Assembly (NCBI RefSeq): GCF_000686845.1
Contig: NZ_JMLS01000004.1
Span: 62,001-126,000 of the forward strand
Reading direction: 5' to 3'
Origin: Paenibacillus sp. UNC451MF
GTDB taxonomy: Bacteria; Bacillota; Bacilli; Paenibacillales; NBRC-103111
DNA length: 64,000 nucleotides
Positions 14,546 to 22,631 of the stretch are shown here, piece by piece (the first letter of the stretch is position 1; every line of letters starts with the position of its first letter). The notes beneath the pieces are model-generated. The model was not told the DNA's origin and searched no databases. It was given only the letters and a program-made list of their open reading frames with translations. Position numbers and translations under genes: made by a program.

Positions 14546-17335
14546 TTACTTGCAATGAACAATCAAATCGATCGGGTACCGTCCAGCATTACGTCCGTAT
14601 AAGGCTAATCCGCCTTCATCCGTTTGCAGCGTCAACTTGAGTTTGCGGTTTCGGTCCAGTCTACCTACAATACGGCCAGGTATGCTGAGCTTATACAAGT
14701 ATCCGTAAGAACCCGCCTCTTCCAGCTTGTTCGCAGCCTCCTGATAATGCCAGGACAGGACACCCCGGCTATCTGCAGGATCATCTGGAAGTACGAACGA
14801 TTCTATTCGTTCCCCGTCAATACTTACTTGCAGACGTGATTCGTGACGCTCGTCATCCGTCATATAGTACGTATTCGGATTACGTTCCGTATTGGCATCT
14901 GCTCCGTGCATGAACGATATCTCCGATTTGGCGTACGTCTCTCCTTCGATGTTACGAAGAAGAAGTCGCTTCGAGCTGGCTTCGAACAAAATATCAACAT
15001 CTTGAATCACGCTCAATGCCTCTGGATTAGGAAGGGCAATTTCATATTCAAATGAACCCTCACCTCCTCCATTCACTTTATTACATTGAAGCGCGTTCCA
15101 TTGATAGGAATACGTATGATGTTTGTAGTCTGCAATCGGTACGTATATTATTTGTCCGCTTCCTTCATTGACTTCAGGAGACATATTGCTGCGTACATCG
15201 AAGGTTGTGAAATTACGCATAATGACTTCACCATCTTCACTCAGCAGTTGTATGGCTAACACGGCAACGGCGTCATGCTCCGGCAAACGGACTGATAGTG
15301 GTTCCAGCGAAGAAACGCCGTAACCGTCCCATTCTACTGAACTGCTCCCTTTAGCCTGAATGATACGATCACCTAAATGGTCATACCATAGCTCCCACAA
15401 TAAAGAAAGCGTTTGCCCGAAATACCGATCCGAGAAACTAGATCTTAGAAGCGGCACACTAATTAAGCTATCCGCATTTACCGTTTGGCAAGGAGGTGCA
15501 TCTATGACAATAAAATCCGGCGAATGCAAGTCTCTGAGCGTCATTCCTGGTACGAACCATTCATATCCAAACTGTTTATCCGTCCCGTTCAACCGATAAT
15601 AGCCGTTAAATTCATTAATGACATCACGGAATTCGGTGAAAACAAAGCCGCATAATTTATCATGACGCCGGAATTCGTTCAACATGTATCGGTAATGCCA
15701 AGCGATATCGCTATCTCCTGCCCCGCCTTCGATACCCCATACATTACCGCATTCACTGTTCATCAAAGGAGCATCGGACTGTTGGTTGCCTTCACAATAA
15801 TTAAAGGTTGAGCCAGGGAATGTCTGACTTACGATTTTGCTCACATGCTCTCGTACTTGTTCATATCCATTTAAATAAAAGTGCCATGTATTCAAATCCG
15901 ATTCCACATGATCCCAGTTGCAAGGGGAGTTATCCTCTACTAAGCGCGTAGGGTCAAGCTGTTTGGCCCATTGATATATTTCCCGCACCCATGCTTGCGT
16001 CTCCGGTAAATATTGAGAGGCTGGTATCCAATCCCTTGTTTGGTCAGGCGCCTTGTCATCTGTCTTCAGTCCCCATGTCTCGTTGAACATAACCCAGGAG
16101 AAAATAGAAGGATGATTCCTATCCCGTTCGATTACTTCACGAGCTTCGCTCTCATACATCGCCCGCGCCGTCTCATCTGGATTCCCCCAGAAGCAAGGCA
16201 TATCTTCCATGACCAGAATACCGAGCTTATCTGCCCAATACAGTTTTCGCGGCTCTTCCGGCTTAATGTGGATCCGAACAAAATTAAGTCCGAGCCGCTT
16301 CATCAAGTAAATCTCATCCCTCATCTCCTCATCCGTTGGATAAGTAAAGTAGCCAGCCTCGTGATAGGACTGATCAAGGGTACCATTCAAGTACACGGGT
16401 TTGCCATTCAAAGTGATCCAGCGGTAATCCCGCTTACCGAAGAGTGCTGTACCAATCTCCCGTATGCCAAAATAGGTGGAAACAGCATCCACATCATCTC
16501 CGCAATGAAGTCTCAATTCACCCTCATACAAAAACGGCGTCTCTGGACTCCACAAACGCGGTTCATCCACTGTAAATGTAGTTTGCACCTCATTCTTGCC
16601 CTCGACAAGCTCCACTTGCACCTTGTGATTTACAGCTCCCCTGTCAAATTGGAATGTCAATTCGGCTATGCCGGAACAATTAGCTTCAATCGTTGCTGCT
16701 ACCTCTACACATCCATCTAGACGGGTTACTATTGTAGCCGCCTTCACATAATTCTGCCGACGTGATTCCAACCATACCGGCTGCCATATGCCTCTAGTTT
16801 CACCGTATCCTTGCTTGCCCCGAGCTTGATAACTGTAGTCGTTATCCTCCACACGCACCACAATCACATTGTCGGCATGATTCAACCATAAATTCGAAAC
16901 TTCAAACTCAAATGTACCGTAGCAGCCTTTGTGTGAACCAACGTGTGTTCCGTTAATCCACACATCACATGCATAGTCCACGGCTCCAAAACAAAGAAAC
17001 ATTCTGGAGTCGTCCTGCTCGGGAATCCAATGGATAGTACGCCTGTACCATCCAATTCCTTTCTCATTACGACCAATTCCAGAAAGCGGGCTAACCCATG
17101 AAAACGGAACCATAATGCTGGATTCATAGGACGTCTCTCCATGATCCTGCCACATCTGATCAAGCCCGGTATCCTTAGGGTCAAATCGGAATGACCATGT
17201 ACCGTTAAGTGAAATCCAATCCTTTCTTTCCCAATCCGGTCGTGGGAATTCTGGGCGTGGGATATCCGTATCGGGCATCTTATTGACGGGGGTTAACATC
17301 GGATGAACACAACCTTTCTTCATTTTCAACCCCAT
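14546..17335 (-). CDS. Glycoside hydrolase family 2 enzyme (beta-galactosidase/glucuronidase-like)
   Basis: About 929 residues, cytoplasmic (no signal). Sugar-binding jelly-roll (GTWSFRFDP...FSWVSPL...WYRRTI), immunoglobulin-like domain, then the TIM barrel with LGLNFVRIHI, HPSIFSWVMFNETWG (acid/base Glu) and MNSECGNVWG (probable nucleophile Glu). Family members hydrolyse beta-galactosides, glucuronides or mannosides; the substrate is not readable. The ATG at 17335 lies 4 nt after AAGGAG; in-frame starts at 17362 and 17323 are possible. First gene of the leftward glycan operon, divergent from an ArsR-type regulator. Confidence 0.88.
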   Translation of the reverse strand: MGLKMKKGCVHPMLTPVNKMPDTDIPRPEFPRPDWERKDWISLNGTWSFRFDPKDTGLDQMWQDHGETSYESSIMVPFSWVSPLSGIGRNEKGIGWYRRTIHWIPEQDDSRMFLCFGAVDYACDVWINGTHVGSHKGCYGTFEFEVSNLWLNHADNVIVVRVEDNDYSYQARGKQGYGETRGIWQPVWLESRRQNYVKAATIVTRLDGCVEVAATIEANCSGIAELTFQFDRGAVNHKVQVELVEGKNEVQTTFTVDEPRLWSPETPFLYEGELRLHCGDDVDAVSTYFGIREIGTALFGKRDYRWITLNGKPVYLNGTLDQSYHEAGYFTYPTDEEMRDEIYLMKRLGLNFVRIHIKPEEPRKLYWADKLGILVMEDMPCFWGNPDETARAMYESEAREVIERDRNHPSIFSWVMFNETWGLKTDDKAPDQTRDWIPASQYLPETQAWVREIYQWAKQLDPTRLVEDNSPCNWDHVESDLNTWHFYLNGYEQVREHVSKIVSQTFPGSTFNYCEGNQQSDAPLMNSECGNVWGIEGGAGDSDIAWHYRYMLNEFRRHDKLCGFVFTEFRDVINEFNGYYRLNGTDKQFGYEWFVPGMTLRDLHSPDFIVIDAPPCQTVNADSLISVPLLRSSFSDRYFGQTLSLLWELWYDHLGDRIIQAKGSSSVEWDGYGVSSLEPLSVRLPEHDAVAVLAIQLLSEDGEVIMRNFTTFDVRSNMSPEVNEGSGQIIYVPIADYKHHTYSYQWNALQCNKVNGGGEGSFEYEIALPNPEALSVIQDVDILFEASSKRLLLRNIEGETYAKSEISFMHGADANTERNPNTYYMTDDERHESRLQVSIDGERIESFVLPDDPADSRGVLSWHYQEAANKLEEAGSYGYLYKLSIPGRIVGRLDRNRKLKLTLQTDEGGLALYGRNAGRYPIDLIVHCK

Positions 17336-17473
17336 TCTACTCCTTGTATATATAAAATGCAATGTATATTATGTTTATATTATATATATTTTTTTCAATG
17401 TTCATTTTATTTTTACAATGACGTTTTTTTGTTGTACACTGGAACTATCATTCTATGGATAAGGAAGAACCTA
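17336..17473. promoter_or_regulatory. AT-rich divergent promoter region (GH2 operon / ArsR-type regulator)
   Basis: 138 bases, very AT-rich, with staggered TATATTATGTTTATATTATA-like repeats around 17360-17390 that could hold leftward -10 elements and an operator for the divergent regulator. I cannot assign exact promoters. Confidence 0.4.
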
Positions 17474-18406
17474 ATGAGCGAATTTAAACAAGAAATGAAT
17501 CGATACCCAGCTTCACGAATAACCGAGGTAGCAAAAGCTCTATCGGGAGATCTTCGCGTTCGGATACTGGAAGCGCTTGGTGACAGATCGATGAGTGTCT
17601 CTCAGCTCGCTGAAGCTCTTGGGGTTGCTCAGCCAACCATGACGATCAATATTCAGATGCTTGAGCTAGCCGATCTCATCGTCTCTTCCCCCGGTGCAAA
17701 TCGGGAAAAGATATGCTCGGTCACCTGCAAGTCCATTCTGCTGGAACTGCCCGTTAAACCTGGGGATGGACTTCACCATATGGAGGAAATTCACATGCCG
17801 ATAGGTATGTATTCCCATTGTTCGATAAAGCCTACCTGCGGAATGGCAGGTAAAGACGGTGCTCTCATTGGATCCATTGATGATCCACGTGTCTTCTATA
17901 TGCCAGAGCGCACCGATGCTTCTCTTGTATGGTTCTCTGGATCCGGAAGCATTGAGTATTATTTCGCCAACCCCATGCCTCCCGGTGTCCCACTTGATGA
18001 GCTTAAATTAAAAGCAGAGGTCTGCTCGGAAGCACCGAGCTTCAACATGAAATGGCCTTCAGACATTTCGGTTTATATTAACGATTTATTGGTAGGAATA
18101 TGGAAAAGCCCCAGCGATTTTGGAGACCGTAAAGGCAAGTTGACACCGGATCGTTGGTTCCATGGCACCGAGTATGGCGCTTTAACTGAATGGAAAGTAA
18201 CCAAAGAAGGCAGCTGTGTGAACGGGGTTCGTACTTCGGAAACTACATTGGACGATCTTCTTCTTCATTACAGGGAACCAATTCGCATCCGGTTTGAGGT
18301 AAGTAAGGATGCGGAGCACCAAGGCGGGCTTAACTTGTTCGGATCGGGGTTCGGAGACCATCCACAAGATATCGTCCTCTCGTTCATTCGCAACGTCGAC
18401 CGATAG
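17474..18406 (+). CDS. ArsR-type winged-helix regulator with large C-terminal ligand domain
   Basis: 310 residues. The N-terminal 85 residues are an ArsR-like winged helix (ALSGDLRVRILEALGDRSMS, SQLAEALGVAQPTMTINIQM). The remaining 220 residues are an unrecognised beta-rich domain (VWFSGSGSIEYYF, ISVYINDLLVGIWKSPSDFGD) with two cysteines in HCSIKPTCGM. The carbohydrate-module look of this part and the divergent GH2 operon suggest it senses a sugar and controls that operon (inference). The ATG at 17474 follows AAGGAAG; a longer in-frame start at 17303 runs through promoter-like sequence and is rejected. Confidence 0.8.
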   Translation: MSEFKQEMNRYPASRITEVAKALSGDLRVRILEALGDRSMSVSQLAEALGVAQPTMTINIQMLELADLIVSSPGANREKICSVTCKSILLELPVKPGDGLHHMEEIHMPIGMYSHCSIKPTCGMAGKDGALIGSIDDPRVFYMPERTDASLVWFSGSGSIEYYFANPMPPGVPLDELKLKAEVCSEAPSFNMKWPSDISVYINDLLVGIWKSPSDFGDRKGKLTPDRWFHGTEYGALTEWKVTKEGSCVNGVRTSETTLDDLLLHYREPIRIRFEVSKDAEHQGGLNLFGSGFGDHPQDIVLSFIRNVDR

Positions 18407-18454
18407 ACATGGATAGAAGCATTATGAAAAGATACCCTGATGATCCCCCAGAAA

Positions 18455-18496
18455 AATAGGCCTGTACTGCCACTGGCGGTACAGGCCTATTTTTAT
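18455..18496. terminator. Bidirectional terminator
   Basis: AATAGGCCTGTACTGCC / GGCGGTACAGGCCTATT with a 3-nt loop is nearly perfect, with T-rich sequence on both sides. It serves the regulator (rightward) and the 367-aa gene (leftward). Confidence 0.85.
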
Positions 18497-18526
18497 TTTC
18501 CCTGCTAAACTAAAGCTACTCTCTCT

Positions 18527-19630
18527 TTATTCATCAAAAAGACCGCACTCACTCAAAAAAGCGGGAACATATCCGTTGCCCTGCGCCCATTTGGCAGCCG
18601 CGAACAGCTTGTCCCGATAATCCGCTTGATAAGCCTTGTAGTGAGGGTAGAAATATTGTTCATGAATGAGTATCTCCAGAAATCCTGCTTCAGAAGGTGA
18701 CTCTTTTAATTGTTCCAGTGATGGGATAATATCTTCCACATTCAATCGGTCTAACACCGCATCGATTTTAATAAATATGAGATCTTCACTATGATCTTTC
18801 CAGAAATCCCGTTTTCCGGCATGTTCCGTTTCCTTATTGTCTAAATAATAGGATACGGCAGGTTTGCCACCAGCCATACGGAAGTAGCCCGCAAATCCTT
18901 TAAACCCAAATTGAAGCAAAGCTCTACAAGATTCCCGAGTAACCTCTCCCCAATGAATCGTAGTAACGGGATCGAGAAGCTCTTCCCCGGCAAACCGAAT
19001 GATTTGTTCCGTTACCCGTTCACAATCCCGTAAAACCTCTGAGGGGTCGGCATTCCAATAAGGTTTATCCGGTTCGTTCTGCAAAGCATGAAACGTCAAG
19101 CGCATCCAATGTGAATTGGCTTTCCATTCTTCCTTATACTTATCCGGCATCTGCGATAGGTTAAAGCCATCTGTCTGATAATACACATTAAAGTGCACTT
19201 TTGTTCCAAACTCTTGATGCAACTCTTTATAGATGGACAAGTAGGGGTTTTCGAAGATCGAGTGGTACTTAAGTTGATTATGTGCAATATCTTGGAGAAA
19301 CCAGATATTATCGTCAACCGATAGTCGATATTTATTTACCGCACTCTGAATCCAATATACGTTATAGCACACACTGTATCCAGTTTCTTCGTCTTTTATT
19401 GAGATCGTATTCCGGTAATTGTCCAGCACAATCTCCGCATAAAAGCCTTCATTCTCCGGTATTGCTCTCATCCCGTTAACAATAAGCTTGAGCTTATTAG
19501 ACGCTGCAGCAATAGTCACCTTCACGTGCAGATGTCCGTTCTGCAGCCAACCATCATGCTCATTTAAGATATCACCGTCTAGTGGAAACACGACTTCCCA
19601 CTCGTTATCCATTATCAAAGGATTTGTCAC
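18527..19630 (-). CDS. Polysaccharide-deacetylase-like protein of unknown function
   Basis: About 367 residues, no signal peptide. An N-terminal beta-rich domain (1-125) is followed by a segment resembling NodB-type (beta/alpha) barrels: VHFNVYYQTDGF, WMRLTFHALQNEPDKPY, TIHWGEVTRESCRALLQFGFKGF. The histidines and acidic residues fit a metal-dependent deacetylase relative, but the classic HSxxHP motif is not visible, so activity is uncertain. The GTG at 19630 lies 10 nt after AAGGGG; a TTG at 19639 is too close. It lies downstream of tetR on the same strand and may be its neighbour in a transcript. Confidence 0.55.
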   Translation of the reverse strand: MTNPLIMDNEWEVVFPLDGDILNEHDGWLQNGHLHVKVTIAAASNKLKLIVNGMRAIPENEGFYAEIVLDNYRNTISIKDEETGYSVCYNVYWIQSAVNKYRLSVDDNIWFLQDIAHNQLKYHSIFENPYLSIYKELHQEFGTKVHFNVYYQTDGFNLSQMPDKYKEEWKANSHWMRLTFHALQNEPDKPYWNADPSEVLRDCERVTEQIIRFAGEELLDPVTTIHWGEVTRESCRALLQFGFKGFAGYFRMAGGKPAVSYYLDNKETEHAGKRDFWKDHSEDLIFIKIDAVLDRLNVEDIIPSLEQLKESPSEAGFLEILIHEQYFYPHYKAYQADYRDKLFAAAKWAQGNGYVPAFLSECGLFDE

Positions 19631-19768
19631 AGTACTCAATCCCCTTCTATCGGTTATACGTGCAAAGCAGCATATCTTTGTTGTGGTAATTTTTACCTTA
19701 TGCAGTTTATCATATAATCTGGGAAGACATCTATATAAATATCATTTTGTTAATCCTTCAAAGACATG

Positions 19769-20347
19769 CTATAAATGAGCTCGAATCGAAACAGTCAAAT
19801 CGCTCACTAACCGACCAATTTCTTCCGGCGATAAATGAAAATGATTCAAAGTCCATTCAATTAACATCAGATGAACGATTGAAGATAAGGATTTATGAGC
19901 GTAAAATCGGTATGTATACTCGGGACTTTCATTGTTTTCCTCTATGGTATCCATGGACAATTCGTCAAAGAAGTCGCAAATGCTTTTATAAATAAGCTGT
20001 CTTATTTTGCGGTCCTTTAACTCAATATTATAGATCAGTGAAGAAGGGGCGTTGGATTTCCAATTACGGAATAATATGACGAACATTTCCTCATTAAAAA
20101 CAGCAGTGTCCCCGACATTTTCCCACATGCCTTTCATCAAACTATCCAGGTAATTTAGTAAAATTTCATCCTTGTCTTGATAATTGCGATAAAATGTTTG
20201 TCGAGCAAGACCAGCCCTATCCGTGATCTCAGTGATTGATATGTGAGAGTATGCTTTCTTTTCCATTAGCTGAAATAAAGCGGTCTGAATCCATTCTTGT
20301 GATCGTAAAGCTTGCTTCCCCACCTGTTCACTCAAAGTGTTACACAT
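19769..20347 (-). CDS. TetR/AcrR-family transcriptional regulator
   Basis: 192 residues. The N-terminal helix-turn-helix has the standard spacing (ISITEITDRAGLARQTFYRNYQDKDEIL). The C-terminal ligand domain is all-helical and of the type seen in short Firmicute TetR proteins. Divergent from the siderophore-binding gene. A GTTACA-CC-TGTAAC palindrome lies in the shared upstream region and the repeat unit recurs near the start codon, so autoregulation is plausible. Confidence 0.88.
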   Translation of the reverse strand: MCNTLSEQVGKQALRSQEWIQTALFQLMEKKAYSHISITEITDRAGLARQTFYRNYQDKDEILLNYLDSLMKGMWENVGDTAVFNEEMFVILFRNWKSNAPSSLIYNIELKDRKIRQLIYKSICDFFDELSMDTIEENNESPEYTYRFYAHKSLSSIVHLMLIEWTLNHFHLSPEEIGRLVSDLTVSIRAHL

Positions 20348-20414
20348 CCTCTCTTTTGTCTATTTTCATGGAAAATAATTCAACAAGCATTGCATGAAAA
20401 TGCGATTTATATTA

Positions 20415-20448
20415 ATGTTACAACTATACCACATGTTACACCTGTAAC
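20415..20448. promoter_or_regulatory. Candidate TetR operator
   Basis: Palindrome GTTACA-CC-TGTAAC at 20435-20448, with additional half-site TGTTACA at 20415-20421 and another GTTACAC at 20339-20345 next to the tetR start. The location between the two divergent genes supports an operator; binding is not shown. Confidence 0.45.
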
Positions 20449-20511
20449 TTTGTGATCTTCGTAAACTACTGCTTCATTAAAAATGAGGGAGACGTCTGCG
20501 TTTTTTTGATT

Positions 20512-20530
20512 GATAATGATTATCATTACT
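20512..20530. promoter_or_regulatory. Fur box upstream of the siderophore-binding gene
   Basis: GATAATGATTATCATTACT matches 17 of 19 positions of the classic Fur box. It lies about 30 bases before the start codon, so iron-Fur repression of the gene is expected. Confidence 0.85.
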
Positions 20531-20560
20531 ACATCATGGGTAACGAAAGGGGAATTTCTG

Positions 20561-21556
20561 TTGTTTAGTTCAAAAAAATGGGTGGCATTAACTTTATTTC
20601 TCGTATTGTCACTAGTTGTGAGTGCATTCGGTAGTCCATCCAATTCAACCAATTCATCAGCAGCCAAAGCGCCTGAGGCAAAGAACAACGATGCAGCTAA
20701 GCCTGCAACGCGCACAGTCAAACATGCAATGGGAGAAACAACCATTACCGGAACGCCTCAACGTATTGTAGTTTTAACCAATCAAGGAACGGAGTCCTTA
20801 CTCGAGCTCGGCATTAAGCCAGTCGGTGCCGTTAAATCGTGGATTGGCGAACCATGGTTCGATCATATCAAGGACAAAATGAGCGGCGTACAAGTCGTTG
20901 GAGACGAGACACAGCCTAATCTTGAGCTCATTGCCAGCTTAAAGCCTGATTTAATTCTAGGAACCAAAGTTCGGCAGGAAAAAGTGTATCCGCAGCTATC
21001 CAGCATAGCTCCGACCGTGTTCACGGAAAATCTCGGCGACAGCATGGTTGAAAATTTCAAGCTGTATGCTCAAGCATTGAATAAAGAAGCTGAAGGAATG
21101 GCTTCTCTAGACAGCTTCAACCAGTCCATTCAACAAACCAAAACAGCTCTTGGAGATAAAACGAAAATGCGCATTTCCTTAGCACGTTTTCAGCCTGGTA
21201 AGGTTCGCGTCTATTACAAAAACAATTTTGCAGGCGTCATCCTTGAACAGCTAGGCTTCGCTCGTCCAGAAGCCCAAGACAAGAACGATTTCACCGCAGA
21301 TGTAACAACAGAACAAATAGCTGTACTGGATGGCGATGTGTTCTTCTACTTCACATCCGATCGTGAAGGTGAAACTGGAGCCTCCAAAACGGCTGAAGAA
21401 TGGTTGAACAGCCCTATCGGTAAAAACTTAAATGTTATTAAAAAACAACGGGCATTTAACGTAAATGAACCTATTTGGAATACATCTGGCGGTATCATTG
21501 CAGCTAAACTGCTTATCGAAGACATTAAAACTAGATTTGAAAAATTAAGCTTGTAG
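20561..21556 (+). CDS. Iron-siderophore ABC substrate-binding protein lacking its lipobox cysteine
   Basis: 331 residues. Signal segment KKWVALTLFLVLSLVVSAFG, then a FecB/FhuD-type fold (TPQRIVVLTNQGTESLLELGIKPVG, LKPDLILG, GGIIAAKLLIEDI). It should bind a ferric siderophore for FecCD-type import. In lipoprotein relatives the signal ends SACG; here the cysteine position is Phe (TTC) and no cysteine is seen in the protein, so lipid anchoring should fail. The TTG at 20561 is chosen for the GAAAGGGG site just upstream. Under a Fur box. No permease or ATPase gene is adjacent. Confidence 0.85.
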   Translation: MFSSKKWVALTLFLVLSLVVSAFGSPSNSTNSSAAKAPEAKNNDAAKPATRTVKHAMGETTITGTPQRIVVLTNQGTESLLELGIKPVGAVKSWIGEPWFDHIKDKMSGVQVVGDETQPNLELIASLKPDLILGTKVRQEKVYPQLSSIAPTVFTENLGDSMVENFKLYAQALNKEAEGMASLDSFNQSIQQTKTALGDKTKMRISLARFQPGKVRVYYKNNFAGVILEQLGFARPEAQDKNDFTADVTTEQIAVLDGDVFFYFTSDREGETGASKTAEEWLNSPIGKNLNVIKKQRAFNVNEPIWNTSGGIIAAKLLIEDIKTRFEKLSL

Positions 21557-21566
21557 CCCCAGTTTT

Positions 21567-21618
21567 AAAAAAGCTTTCTTCTTTGAGATTATTTTTCTCA
21601 TTGAAGAAAGCTTTTTTA
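21567..21618. terminator. Strong terminator after the siderophore-binding gene
   Basis: AAAAAAGCTTTCTTC-TGAGA pairs with TCTCA-GAAGAAAGCTTTTTT. Symmetric, so it can act in both directions. Confidence 0.85.
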
Positions 21619-21708
21619 ATGTCAGGCAGCAATTAAACAGCGTCTATTGATGCTTTGTTTCTACATTTGTAACATTTATAAAATTTTCAGAAAATTAAAA
21701 TTATTTGA

Positions 21709-21738
21709 TTGACTTGTAAATGCTTACACATTTACTAT
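21709..21738 (+). promoter_or_regulatory. Promoter with embedded operator-like palindromes
   Basis: -35 TTGACT (21709-21714), an 18-bp spacer and -10 TACTAT (21733-21738). The spacer region holds a perfect inverted repeat GTAAATG-6 nt-CATTTAC (21716-21735) and a nested TGTAA-4 nt-TTACA. The placement is ideal for a repressor. Confidence 0.55.
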
Positions 21739-21781
21739 TTTTTCTAATAGGACTAATTGACTATACGAGGAGTTGAGATGT

Positions 21782-21985
21782 ATGAAACCTATTATTGTAG
21801 ATAGTTCCAACGCATGCTATGAGGATTATGTCGCATTTTCCAAGCTCTCGAAATATGAACTTGCAGCTCTTCAAAAAAACTATTATTCGGAGCTTCACAC
21901 CTTGAGGCATGAGTTGGAATTGCTTCTTCTTGAGCTCCAAACATCTCATCTTCAATTACAAAGGTCCTATAGTAAAACGGCTTGA
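21782..21985 (+). CDS. Small hypothetical coiled-coil protein, 67 aa
   Basis: Not recognised. After a polar N-terminus the C-terminal half is a Leu/Glu-rich helix (ALQKNYYSELHTLRHELELLLLELQTSH) likely to form a coiled coil. Size and helical character recall Spo0E-like peptides, but the family's signature motif is absent. The ATG at 21782 has GAGGAG 9 nt upstream. Preceded by a good promoter containing a palindrome (21709-21738). Confidence 0.55.
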   Translation: MKPIIVDSSNACYEDYVAFSKLSKYELAALQKNYYSELHTLRHELELLLLELQTSHLQLQRSYSKTA

Positions 21986-22043
21986 CCTCAAAGAATGATA
22001 ACTTATCAGATCGCTAATTAAGCAAACATTATACATTAAACGT

Positions 22044-22088
22044 AAAAAAGAAGCTGACGTTTCCGTAAGGTGGATACATCAGCTTCTT
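22044..22088 (-). terminator. Terminator of the ABC/DUF1854 operon
   Basis: Read leftward, AAGAAGCTGA and TCAGCTTCTT form a perfect 10-bp stem followed by six T, about 45 bases past the DUF1854 stop. Confidence 0.85.
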
Positions 22089-22133
22089 ACATTTATTTAT
22101 ACCATAGTTTACTTGCTATAAGAATACGGTTAA

Positions 22134-22631
22134 TTATAAAATTTTACCCCACTGCTTACGACTGTGAGCATCCAACGCGTTAATATCTTCAATCTCGCAG
22201 CGCCGCCCTTCGATGTCCGATATTAAGTAACGACCCGGAGCCGGAGACTGCAGGTGCTCGTGCAAGTTCCGAAGAGCTAATGTCATCGAGCCTAGAGTAG
22301 TTTCTACTTTCCATATCCAAAGCGCCGGCTTTTGAGCTATTTTCTCAATATGGGTGATCCTCGGAATCAAATATCTCAGATTAAGCTCCCTCTCGGCTTC
22401 TTCCCGACTAGCGTCTTCAAGCTCACTAAGCTTAAGTATAATACCTATTTCATCCTCTTTGGGAGTACGTACGGAGATATATTCCGTCGGTCGGGAAAAT
22501 GGATAGGCGCGATATAGCAATACCTCTGGATAATCTACCCCATCAATTACTGCCTGAAGCACCCCTCCCGCACTACGGCCTAACCATACGTTCTGGGAAT
22601 CCAGCAAAACAATTTCGTAAGGATCACGCAT
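22134..22631 (-). CDS. DUF1854 protein, partner of the adjacent ABC exporter
   Basis: 165 residues with DUF1854 features: VLLYRAYPFSRPTEYISVR, an IGIILKLSELEDASREEAERELNLRYLIP helix-strand block and a terminal LISDIEGRRCEI. This family is almost always encoded beside an ABC exporter, and some members are annotated as cyanophycin-metabolism-associated. No cyanophycin gene is present here. The start overlaps the ABC gene's stop (TAATG), so translation is coupled and a physical partnership is likely. Confidence 0.8.
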   Translation of the reverse strand: MRDPYEIVLLDSQNVWLGRSAGGVLQAVIDGVDYPEVLLYRAYPFSRPTEYISVRTPKEDEIGIILKLSELEDASREEAERELNLRYLIPRITHIEKIAQKPALWIWKVETTLGSMTLALRNLHEHLQSPAPGRYLISDIEGRRCEIEDINALDAHSRKQWGKIL

